From Druceiella hillmani (taxonomy: Eukaryota > Arthropoda > Insecta > Lepidoptera > Hepialidae): DNA of 64,000 nt. The DNA is taken from contig JAYKKI010000013.1 of the NCBI GenBank assembly GCA_039881145.1, positions 42,303,501 through 42,367,500 of the forward strand, read 5' to 3'. Position 1 is the stretch's first letter, and each line of letters opens with the position of its first letter. The notes below the pieces were generated by a model, which worked only from the letters and a program-made list of their open reading frames with translations, was not told the DNA's origin and ran no database searches. Made by a program: the position numbers and the translations under genes. This document shows positions 48,300-57,745 of the stretch, piece after piece.

Positions 48300-48362
48300 A
48301 CTATTTAATAGTGATCAAGATAATTAAATAGTAACTATTTTAATAGTGATCAAGATAATGCG
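48300..48362. repeat. Short tandem duplication
   Basis: TTTAATAGTGATCAAGATAA occurs twice about 36 bp apart (about 48304 and 48340), separated by TTAAATAGTAAC. Confidence 0.7.
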
Positions 48363-48889
48363 TACATATTATAAATTAGTCGCACACAACAATCGGCGTC
48401 TCTACGTGATTTTACGGAAAGTAAATATCCGTTTTCGAGCAACAGGATTTTTTAAATACGTCCTTAAAGGTCGCATAGCCGCGATGAAGACCTTGTCTTA
48501 CATACTTTCACAATAGGTGTTCACCCCCCAAATTTCGAATATTACCTGGGGTCGAGATCCCAAAACATCAAATGGTGCAATCAATCTAGGCGTCTCAGAA
48601 GAGAAAATTCGAAAGTTCCTCGACACACAAAGACCATATGTCTCTAAAAACTAGACAAAGACTGTCTAAAACTAGTAATTCGCCCGCATGGTGCGAAAGA
48701 AACAGGTCATACGGTCGAGATGTGCTGTTTACGCAAATGTAACAACGATAAGTTCAAAATTAGCTCCAATAATCACATTAATTCGAGGCAAACATCATCC
48801 TATAGACATAGGTCTAAACATAATCCGACACAATAATACTAATCAAAAACCTAATGAAGGATACGACACTATTGGCAATAGTGTCGTAT

Positions 48890-49260
48890 CTTCCAACAAA
48901 TGGCAATTTAAATAAGGGTAACCAGTCCCAAACTGACAGCCAATCTAATCTAATATAAATCAAAAGGTCCACACGGGTAACCAGCCCCAAACAAGTCACA
49001 ATTGAAATAAGGTTAACGGACAGGGTAACCATCCCCAAACTCACAGCCAATCTAATATAAAACATAAAGTCCGCACGGGTAATCAGCCCCAATCTAGTAA
49101 CCATTTAAATAAGGCTAACGGGCAGGGTAACCAGCCCAAACTTACAGCCAATCTAATATAAAACATAAAGTCCACATGGGTAATCAGTCCCAAACTAATG
49201 ACCATTTAAATAAGGCTAACGGGCAGAGTCAGACCATGTCCAATCTCACGGCCAGTCGAA
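48890..49260 (+). pseudogene. gag-like region with ~112-bp repeats
   Basis: About three tandem units of ~112 bp, each with GGGTAA(C/T)CAG(C/T)CCCAA, ACAGCCAATCTAATATAAA and TTTAAATAAGGCTAACGG. In the frame that fits, the units encode Asn/Gln/Ser/Gly-rich sequence (for example ANGQGNQPK, NQSQT), as in low-complexity gag tails. Stops interrupt it. Identification as gag is by position and composition. Confidence 0.5.
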
Positions 49261-49559
49261 AATAAAATATTCAAACCACAAGACTGTACGACCTAAATTT
49301 CAAAAACACAAAAGTTCTAAAACAACACAAAACACTGACTTACAAACACAAGATTCTCATTGTTCCAAAAATATATTTGTAATTACTTCTAATTATTTCA
49401 AAAGCTTCCTACCCTATATCACAATGAATAAAAACCCTTCACATCATCCTTTATCGATCATTTTCAATTGATACTGGTTTATATGTAAGCTTAATAAAAA
49501 AATTTCCATGCAAATTATGCCTTCCTTAACTCGAGATTAAATAAAATTAAAAGGCATCG

Positions 49560-49765
49560 ATACCGGTAACGAATCTCCCGATATACTAAGTACATTCGAT
49601 TTAAAATTATTCCTCGATAATCAATCGTCAATTTCGTATAAATTTTATGTAGTTAACAATATCAATTTAGACTATGACGGTATCACAGGCAATGATTTTT
49701 TAACTGTCTTAGATTATAAGAAAAATATTTTGAATTCAAAAACACCGCATATTAAATTATACAAT
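49560..49765 (+). pseudogene. Retroelement aspartic protease remnant
   Basis: The frame contains NLDYDGITGNDFLTVLDY, matching the conserved DGI(L/I)G.DFL...(I/L)DY segment near the end of gypsy protease. The catalytic D-S/T-G triad region upstream is not clearly readable. Confidence 0.65.
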
Positions 49766-50239
49766 CCATAGAACTTGTATACACTCATCCTCTACGAACC
49801 AATAACGTAATGAAAAAACATATCAAACCCTAAAATCAAACAATGTGTTATACTCGATCAGCATATCTCCGAATTTCTCCTTATGGCGAACTCTACCATA
49901 TAGTATGAGTGAAGATAATAATTTAATAAATATATCCATCATAAACACCTCTGACAAATCCGTTTCAGTGAATTCTAACCTGAAACTGCACTTCCCCCTG
50001 AAACTGAAACTTGTCTATCCATTAATACGATATCTTCTTCTTCAAATTACTATCAATTCATTACAACGTATTAATGAAGTTGTAAACCCGGCTCCGAATT
50101 TTACACCTAAATTACAAGGAAATAAACTCTTTATATGACATATGTTCTTGATATTCAGATACATTCCAATTACCATCAGATCCGTTAAGTAAAACCCACG
50201 AAATCAAAACAACTAAATGTACTTATTCATACCAAATCT

Positions 50240-50730
50240 TACAGATTTCCAGAATCTCATCTCAACAGGAAGTTAACGAACAGGTAAATAAAATATTAGA
50301 TCAGGGTATGGTCAAACCCTCTATCATTGCTCCATGGTCATTGCCCATTTGGGTAGTTCCAAAAAAATTAGGCGCTTCCAATGAAAAAAATTGCGGATTG
50401 TAATCGATTACAGAAAACTAAATGATGTCACAATTTGTGATCCTTACCCAATACCCCAAATTTCTGAACTCCTTGTCCAATTAGGCAAAAGTAAATATTT
50501 CTCAACTCTCGATCTTGGTTCAGGATTTCACTACATTCCCTTGATCACTGAAGATGCTCCAAAAACTACATTCAGTATTCCGTAAGGACACATTGAATTT
50601 ACGCGCATGTCATTCGGATTAAAAAATGCGCCCACCACATTTCAACGCTTAATAAATTTAGCTCTTTCCGGTCTTGCAAGGTATTCGATGTTTTGTCTAT
50701 TCCCATGCTTTAAAATCACAGGTAGAAAAC
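50240..50730 (+). pseudogene. gypsy reverse transcriptase remnant
   Basis: Segments in order: VNKILDQGMVKP with APWSLPIWVVPKK (50280-50370), then after a frameshift VIDYRKLNDVTICDPYPIP and YFSTLDLGSGFH (50391-50585). A stop replaces the codon before GHIEFTRMSFGLKNAP (50587-50640). The LDL box with the first catalytic Asp is present. The YxDD box is not recognisable, since the frame decays near 50700. Confidence 0.88.
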
Positions 50731-50999
50731 TTGTCTATTATTTTCGAAAGGTTACGAAACTTGAATTGAAAACGCCAAACTAATTTTCACGCAAGAAAGG
50801 CCATGTAATCACTGAAAAATGTTAAAACAAATCCTGAAAAAATAATATTAGTTAACAATTTCCCAACACCTCAATCATCCAAGGACATCAAATTCTTTCT
50901 TGGTCTCGTATCCTACTATTGTAGATTCATCTCGTGACTTTTAAAAATGATCAAAATCACTTGACAACCCACCTAAAAAAGAATGTACCATTTTTATGG

Positions 51000-51330
51000 A
51001 AAAATGAATAACAGCTTTCGAAATATTTGAAACCAATTTGACTTCCGCCCCTTCACTCGCTTATCTTGATTTTACTAAACCATTCATTCTAACTTCTGAT
51101 GCATCCAATTACGTCATAAGTGCTATTCTTACACAAGGAGTAATTGGGAAAGATCGACTTACTCTATAGGCTTCGTGAACCATAAATAAGGGTGAATACA
51201 AATTAAGTATAACAGAAAAATAAATATAGCCACATCTTTTTGGCCAGATATTTGGAACTGTTACCGACCATCGATCTTTAAAGAGGCTGTTTAATCATAA
51301 AGATCCGAACAGTAAGCTTCAACGCGTTAT
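51000..51330 (+). pseudogene. gypsy RNase H remnant
   Basis: APSLAYLDFTKPFILTSDAS (51050-51110) holds the first RNase H Asp. VTDHRSLKRLFNHKDPNSKL (51260-51320) is the usual TDHR.L..L block. Stops lie between. A short duplicated phrase (AACA/GCGTTATCCAGTAA) follows at 51325-51400. Confidence 0.8.
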
Positions 51331-51439
51331 CCAGTAAACCCCATCTCCGAGCAGTAAGCTTCAACACGTTATCCAGTAAGACCTTTCGCGTTATCCAGTA
51401 AACTCTATTCAATTAGAGGCCCATGATAAAGATAAACTA

Positions 51440-51800
51440 TCAATGTTCAATAGCCTACCCTATTCAAAGCACTTCCGTTGAAGAAACCAGCGAGTGTCTA
51501 ATACACTTTACATCCCTATTCGGCATTCCCAAAATGATTCTCACCGATCAAAGCATTAAGTTTACATAGAATCTCTTTAAAAGAACCTGTAAATTTGTAA
51601 AAATAAAACAGTTATAGATATTACCATATCATCCCCAAACGCAGAGTGGTCTGGAACTTAGCTGTTCCACTGTTAAGGAGTATTTCAAATCATACACTAA
51701 TAAAAAGCAGGGTAACTGGTCAAATTATGTCTACACAGCAATGTTAGCATATAATACTTCCATACATTCAACAACCCACTACCACACCCCCGACACTCCA
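51440..51800 (+). pseudogene. gypsy integrase remnant, first part
   Basis: Contains SLFGIPKMILTDQS with the catalytic TD(Q), then after a stop PYHPQTQSGLE, where the DD35E glutamate follows the HPQT box. KEYFKSYTNKKQGNW and YTAMLAYNTSIHSTTHYHTP follow. The zinc-binding HHCC domain upstream is unreadable. The coding is cut by the insertion that starts near 51800. Confidence 0.8.
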
Positions 51801-52740
51801 TACAATCGAACATATTTAATTGCCTACACTAATACATACGTACTCGCCTATCCGTATCCGTTTGTGTGTGTGCGTAAATTCATGTAGGGCTGTCAGCAGT
51901 GTGCAGATAAAAGATGTTTACTATTAGTACATATCGGTCTCGATCGTTGCGGGCAATCGCGCCGTTCGAGTGAGTTGACGCTATACGCCAATAGCATAGC
52001 TGTTTCTCTTTCTAACCAATAGCGTCGATCGAATGACTGTCTCGAACCCCAGATTAGCTTAGAAGCTCAGCACGCTGGCGCAGTAACTTTGTGTTGGGGC
52101 GCACGTCTTTATTATTACCGAATTTTAAAAACGAAATTGTGTAAATAAATATTTTATACTATACATTTAATTGTGTGAAGGGGTATCGTATGAATTTTGT
52201 TTATTTATTAATGTGATACATTGGAATAAGGACTTCATTGTACTTTTAATGCTTAATAACCCATATAAAAAGGCTATGGCACACACCACAAGGATGCGTT
52301 TTCCAACCAAATCGCATTCAAAAAAAACAATGACGTTTAAAAACAGTTTCTTAAAACTGCTCAGTGACATGTTTGTAGACATAAAATTATAGGTACCAAC
52401 CAAATAAGTTGGTGATATGAAACAAAATTATTTACAACAAACAAAAAAGGAAGACAAAACAATCTCTTATCCTTAGATTTAATTGCTTTCTAAAAACTCG
52501 TACACAGCGCAATAATGAATCATTTTATTGAATTATTATAAATAGTTGTCAATTATGACCGAATTACACAAGTTAAAATCAACCAAACATCGCAAAATCA
52601 AATAACAAGCTCACGCAGCAAGCGGCAACCTCGGAACGCGTACCCTTGATCGTACTCGTTATCTGCGGATTATGTTAAACTGGCGGGGGGAGGTGAGTGT
52701 TCCTTCTATACTCAGTAACAGTTAATATTCTTTGCCACTA
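51800..52740. repeat. ~0.94-kb dispersed repeat, copy B
   Basis: Same sequence as 26265-27262, here splitting the integrase frame. Integrase homology stops at about 51795 and resumes at 52748. The word CTCCATA lies on both sides (about 51797 and 52746) and could be a target duplication, but a similar word also occurs at the left end of copy A. It carries TATA-, AATAAA- and GT-rich words but no coding region. Confidence 0.8.
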
Positions 52741-52744
52741 CTCT

Positions 52745-53000
52745 CCATAGTTATTATTCGGTCATAAGCCATTCATTCCAAAGTCAATTTACGATATCAC
52801 TCCTGACACTACCTACCCCGAATATATCAAGATACTTCAACATCGCCTCAAATAGTCTAGAAAAAGCTACTGAGAACAACAAAGATACGTCAAAAGACTA
52901 CAATGATCCAATTCACGTCCTGTACCCCTTTGTCCAATACGGAAAGGTCGTTATAAAATTGTTAAAATAAATGGGCGAAATTTGTTCGACTCTCAATAAA
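52745..53000 (+). pseudogene. gypsy integrase remnant, C-terminal part
   Basis: After the insertion the frame resumes LFGHKPFIPKSIYDITPDT, then YPEYIKILQHRLK before a stop. This is the usual segment that follows TP.ELLFG in gypsy integrases. Later frames read basic, decayed sequence. Confidence 0.72.
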
Positions 53001-53199
53001 CCGACGCCGCGTAACCCATTATTATGATGAAGTAAAATTAGCACAAAAAACAATGATATCCCGCCCTAAACCATTTTTTCCCCTTTACACTTTAATTTTT
53101 TTTACAACACATTACAACAATTAATTTATGATTTTCATGTTAGAATTATCCTACTATTTTACTCCCTAAATTCGATTTTATAAATTTTATTTTACAGCT

Positions 53200-53412
53200 T
53201 TTACAAAGAATTTATAAACAACAATAAACGAATGACGAGAAAATAGACGACAAAGATCGAACGATGTCGAGCAAAGATGAGCTAATGGACCACCTGAAGA
53301 TGTTGTAATACAACGAAACCTAGGTCGTGGTAAAGAACTTAAAGAAAGTAGAAATAATACTACATCACGTAGTTTCATTTAATTGTGAATAATGAATTTA
53401 TACAAAATTAAC
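53200..53412 (+). repeat. Dispersed repeat with hammerhead-like motif, copy 2
   Basis: Shares with the 10.2- and 61.2-kb copies the block from GCTAATGGACCACCTGAAGA through GAAACCTAGGTCGTGG to TGTGAATAATGAATTT. The motif at 53290-53330 keeps every hammerhead core position. It lies between the pol and env remnants of the gypsy-like element, so it is probably an insertion there. The left boundary is uncertain. Confidence 0.75.
53290..53330 (+). ncRNA. Hammerhead-ribozyme-like motif
   Basis: Read as RNA in DNA letters: helix I CCAC (53290-53293) pairs GTGG (53327-53330). The core CTGAAGA fits the CUGANGA consensus. One extra T follows, then helix II GTTGT-AAT-ACAAC. The core GAAA comes next, then helix III ACC-TA-GGT. 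The cleavage-site C is at 53326, directly before helix I's 3' strand. The very short helix III resembles the hammerheads reported in Penelope-like retroelements. The extra T between core and helix II is a deviation. Activity is not shown by sequence. Confidence 0.6.
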
Positions 53413-53459
53413 GCCAAATATATTCAATACAGTAAACATTACACTTTTACGAATTTATT

Positions 53460-54160
53460 TTATTCATTTTACAGTGCCGTCATTCAGACACATGCTGACT
53501 TCAATTCCGGTATATATTTCGATTCTGTTGGCTCTCTAAAGCTCATTAATGGCCATATTAACGTAGTTATCCCATTGGACATATCTTTCATAAAACTAAA
53601 ATATGAATTTTACATTCGGAACACTGAATTTTTTTTGCAAACAGCATAATATATTTGACAAGATGGAGTGTCATAATTCCATTTAATTAATGTCCTATTT
53701 AATTTCTGCAAAAAGCTTAATTTAGGAAGGTTGGAACAGTTTTCAATCATCTTTTTGATACAATGGACGAGCATGACGTGATAAAGTATAACAAACCCAT
53801 TCATACTGTAAAAAACACCAAATAAATCAAACTATGTCAAACAAAACATTTTAGTTACGTCATCAACACTTTTAGCTTTTCAGGAAGCCTTAAACAAAAT
53901 AGATAGTAACGAAAAAAGTTTGAATAGCGCTGTTGAGAGTATTACCTTAAGTTAAAAAAATCTAACTGTTGTATCAAATAATTAAGTATTTAAATATAAG
54001 TTTATTGAATTGTTAAATATGTTAAGAGAATAGTCTATTGAGATTATCATTTAAGATTGAAGATATAATAAACCCTGTAATGCTTAGTAAAAAGTAATAT
54101 TCAATGTCTATCTGTTATCTCACCGAAACAATTGTATCAAGAACTAGTGGAAAATTATAG
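53460..54160 (+). pseudogene. errantivirus env-like remnant
   Basis: An open frame (53392-53649) includes GIYFDSVGSLKLINGH and INVVIPLDIS. This resembles the N-terminal part of insect errantivirus envelope proteins, whose pattern is GI..D..G...L....W..VI..D. Further decayed frames hold a Lys/Asn/Glu-rich helical stretch (about 53880-53950) consistent with a following coiled region. No intact fusion or membrane segment is readable. Assignment rests on position between pol and the LTR and on this short similarity. Confidence 0.45.
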
Positions 54161-54420
54161 ATTTATACCTAGTTTTAAGTTATTACTTATATTCTTACAT
54201 TTTGATATTAGTATACACATGTTCTAAGTATGTTATAAGATCAATAAATGTAATAATTATTGTAGATATCTAGTAAAATCCTCTTCAAACCAAGGTAACG
54301 TAAATGCTGAACCTGTTTCTGACACCGATACAGTAAATTCCCCATTTCCTGCGCCTAGGATTAGGACATCCATGACATAAACTCACACAAGGGTCTAAGT
54401 TTAGTCTTCAATCGGGGAGC

Positions 54421-54835
54421 TATTATACCCCTGACTTACCAGCCATAATGCTTATGCAACATCGCTCTCAAGCATATCATTTTAACATGATAACACCATC
54501 CGTTCCCCAGCGTTTCAACATCTTGAGATAAGGCTCTGTTCAAAGAAACCTGAGCAGATAACATTCCCAGGATGAATCAGCATTTCTACTCTTTATAAAC
54601 CCCAGATCCGAGTTCCACAGTAGCTCAGAAGTCTGTAATCCCAGTTCACGTCAGTCGACATTATAGTTCAATCTTAATTGTTATATTTTACATTTAAGAA
54701 AGTGTTTGTTAGTAATAATCTTATTTCAAAGTATTTTGTAATTTCAAAATAAATATTAATTAATTTAATATTAATCATAAAATCGTGTTTAAAAAAGTAC
54801 TTCATCGAATTCATCATAACAGATCACTGATGGAT
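54421..54835 (+). mobile_element. Probable 3' LTR of the gypsy-like element
   Basis: A purine-rich tract AATCGGGGAGC ends at about 54420, a likely polypurine tract. The following ~410 bp start TATTATACCCCTGACTTACC. They include a TATA-like CTTTATAAACC at about 54592, a CAGT-type start region and AATAAATATTAATT at about 54752. A CATAACA-type end occurs near 54830. No second copy is present in the window, so boundaries cannot be confirmed. Confidence 0.5.
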
Positions 54836-55239
54836 ATTAAAATATTTAGTTTAGTTTCTTGCTTTTGTTATTTGTACCGTTATGGTTTTTTTTTTAATTT
54901 CGATGTTCCAAAATTTCATAATTGTGTGTATGACGTATAATAAATTAGCATTTTGAGTAATGCTGTGTGTAATATATATTTATAAATCGGTAAATTTTAA
55001 TTATGTGAAATAATATAACTAAATATTTATGTAACCACGTAGCATTCCCAAAATATTTTATGTCTAAATTTTAATTCGCAGCCAAACGAAATTGCGATAT
55101 GTAAATTAAGAATAAAAACTTTCTTATAAAACTACTGTTACAAATTTAAACATACATTAAAAGAACAAACACGACCCGAAGTAGCTAACGAATAATTGTT
55201 ATTGTTTTAATTAACGTAACACGGATCCATAATTAGAGA

Positions 55240-55310
55240 AAATTTCACGATCGTGAAATTTCTTTAATGCTTCACCGGTGAAAAAATTAATTTAACCGTC
55301 GTGAAAATTA
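55240..55310. promoter_or_regulatory. Cluster of TTCAC/GTGAA palindromes
   Basis: A 22-bp perfect palindrome at 55240-55261 contains TTCACGATCGTGAA. It is followed at 55271-55282 by the perfect 12-bp palindrome TTCACCGGTGAA. A half-site, CGTCGTGAAAATT, lies near 55298 and GTTCACGAG near 55321. Spacing is about 25-30 bp. This looks like a set of dimer-binding sites or the core of an unknown element; no factor is assigned. Confidence 0.4.
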
Positions 55311-57257
55311 AATAAAAGTAGTGTTCACGAGCCTATCTAATAAGAAGTGTAACTTATTTGGAGTTCCTTCTTATGTGTATGCTTGTGAGTCATTTGATAG
55401 TGTACCAACGGAAAGCGGATAGCGTCGTATCAACGGAAAATGACATTGGGCGTCCCACGGCTAATCCCAGGATTACGTCTATTTTCCCGAAAGAAGTTAA
55501 ACTTCCAAAAATTACCTATTAGTTTCATCTTCACATGGAGGTAACTACATTATTATATAAGTATGAGATTCTGGAAGTTGGTGGAGTTGGTCAGTAATAA
55601 CAATGTATACTGCTTAGAATAATGAGTACTCCAGAAGGCGAGAACACGCGCGATAGTGTGTCCAAAAAACTACGCATAAAATGCGTTTTATCAAAACGCG
55701 GCTGTCAGTGCAATTTAAGACACGGCTCTGAAAGGTCGTGTGCTTTCTACGTGCCAAAATAGCTTAAAATGTCGGCTTGTGCTATTCCCACCTGCAAAAA
55801 TATCGACTCTTAAAAGTGTTTCCCCAAATTAAAACATCTTAATTGCTTGATAATGAAAAATGTAAAATTTAATCAGTTAAAAATCGGGATTTGGGAGGTG
55901 TTGTGTGAGAATTTGATATAACATTAAATTTCCGTTGTCACATTCAATTTTAGAATATTTTAGCTCTCTACACATAATAAAATTGTAACAGAGTGTATTA
56001 TGTACATTGAAAGTATTTAAAAAAAAATTGATTTAGCGTATAGAATGATTTCAAAACTTTTTTAGAATTTTTGTCTCTGCCTATATCCGTACGGGTATCA
56101 CGCAAAATTTATTGGACGAATTTTAATAAAATTTGGGGTGGTAACAGTATTTAACTATTTGCTCGCGAACGTAGGCAGAGCTATTTCCATATGCAATCCT
56201 TGTATGTAGGATTACAGAGCCATCTTTAATTTCTTGAAAATATTGTTTAAAATAAGTAGAAATTTTATCACCACACCGTACGCTAATTAACATAAATAAT
56301 ATTTTCGTCCATTTTGAATGTATTTAGTACGGGACCGATTATTTTCTAATTTTTATTGCGGGCTTTTTAAACCTCTCTTTTTACTTTATGACACTAAGTT
56401 AAAAAATTAATTTGCCTATGAAAGAAAAAAGTTTGTAGACTAATTTGTACACACACTCGCAAACGCGCACACCTGTGAGCGCGCGCACAAACACGAACAC
56501 ACATATTTAATGATAATCAATTTTAATACACATTTTAATAAATAAAATAGTAAAATGTGACAAAGTTTTTAAATAGTTTTAACATAAATACTTTGGCTAT
56601 TGGTTGTGGTCAGAATAAACAGTTTATAAATTTAACAGGGCGGCCTTAATAATACTTTATATAAGCCAAGCCATGACACATAAATCGATGCAAATGTGAA
56701 TCGTACTACCGTAAGCAAATATATTTATTTGATTCGATTTCTTGAAGTTGGTGGGTAAATTTATTCTGCTGGTAACACCGTGCGCGTTGGGGGGGGGGGT
56801 AGCTAGTAGGCGGAGTGCGGTGCCCCCTCCATCGATTTATGGCTTCACCGCGACCGCGAAGAGATTTGTGCGTATGCGCCTTCTGGGTTTCTCTATATTC
56901 TAAGGTATAATGTAATTCATTGTTTGTTTGTATCCAACCGCAGTCGAAAGGTTCAATCCTTCAAATAAGCGTTTCCCCATAATTTTTATATGTACAAAGG
57001 TTTAAGGAATTCTTGCTGTAACTCCTCTTGGCACGGAGCTGAAATGAGCTGAATAGCTGAATTTTAAATAGATGGCCAGAATCATCGATTATGCATGTTA
57101 ATTGGACCAATGTTTAACACCGAGAAATTTTATTTTGTTACTTTGTTGATAACTTTATTCATAACAATAATTAGTCATCAGATATCTGTAACTTTTATCC
57201 ATGTTGTTTGCAGATCATTGCCACCTTAAGCCTAGAAGAATGCGAGGTAAAAAAAAT
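55311..57257. other. Intergenic with small relics
   Basis: At 55769-55812 a + strand frame, MSACAIPTCKN, ends in a stop and resembles the start of a THAP domain (C-x-x-P-x-C), a possible transposon relic. At about 56080-56200 lies a block (CTGCCTATATCCGTACGGGT, AATTTTAATAAAATTTGGGG) typical of insect retroposon tails. At 56450-56512 there is a CA/GC-rich microsatellite. A G10 run is at about 56788. No gene recognised. Confidence 0.35.
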
Positions 57258-57505
57258 AAGTTTTAACAATATTTACACGTGTTTAGAATTGAGGTTATAC
57301 AGCTAACCGCGCCCAATGCTTGCTGCTCGAATGTCGATACTCGCACGAACACACACACATACAACCATATATAATAGAAAGAGACAGAGAGGGAAAGGTC
57401 GCCTGGAGGGGGCATAACTCCTTTTACTTACGTGACGATTTCTGCCAGTACGTTCTACTATAAGCCGCGTAAAAGAACTTCGTTCCAAAAAGTGTCTGTT
57501 GCCAT
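57258..57505 (-). repeat. Dispersed ~240-bp repeat, inverted copy
   Basis: In complement it matches 21590-21832 from GGAACGAAGTTCTTTTACGC to ACCTCAATTCTAAACACGTG. The TGTGTGTGT tract and the CGAGTATCGACATTCGAG block are present. A short minus-strand frame across it is incidental. Confidence 0.75.
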
Positions 57506-57618
57506 TTTGAAATTGTCGTATTTGACGAACTTTTTTCCTCGCAGATAAAGCTTCGGTGGTCAGAACAAGGCGATCGGACGATGCGATGTCCGGAAAGTAT
57601 ACGACAATTAAAATGTTT

Positions 57619-57726
57619 CAGAATATTCTTATTTATTCAGAATAGTCTAGAATGCTGGAAGGTTCAAAAATATTTTGGAACAGTCGCGTGAGTTGAGTAG
57701 TGGGGATGACCTTTGAGACTATATAA
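57619..57726 (+). promoter_or_regulatory. Heat-shock-type promoter (HSE cluster + TATA)
   Basis: Heat-shock elements are arrays of nGAAn and nTTCn at 5-bp phasing. Here GAATATTC is at 57621-57628. GAATAGTC and TAGAA in 5-bp register lie at 57640-57652, GAAGGTTC at 57658-57665, and a single GAAC at 57678. A TATA box (CTATATAAGG) follows at 57719-57728, about 55 bp after the last strong dimer. This is the architecture of an insect hsp promoter on the + strand. The predicted start would fall near 57750, where the 21-bp satellite begins. No intact heat-shock protein gene follows. Confidence 0.55.
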
Positions 57727-57745
57727 GGCGAAATGTGATACGCGT

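Larger units (their letters stand above)
48480..54835 (+). mobile_element. Broken gypsy/errantivirus-like LTR retroelement
   Basis: A Ty3/gypsy-type element in + orientation with recognisable gag-like repeats, protease, reverse transcriptase, RNase H, integrase, env-like fragment and a probable 3' LTR, in the canonical order. All frames are interrupted by stops and frameshifts. Two unrelated repeats have inserted (about 51800-52740 in the integrase, about 53200-53412 before env). No 5' LTR matching the 3' LTR is seen, so the element is 5'-truncated. The env-like part points to the errantivirus branch of insects. It is a dead genomic copy. Confidence 0.8.

Noticed and set aside
48814..49104. 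96-codon minus-strand frame
   Set aside because: Antisense to the gag-like tandem units; its repeats mirror the 112-bp DNA repeat.
53187..53378. 63-codon minus-strand frame
   Set aside because: Antisense across the hammerhead-motif repeat; no homology and not kept in other copies.
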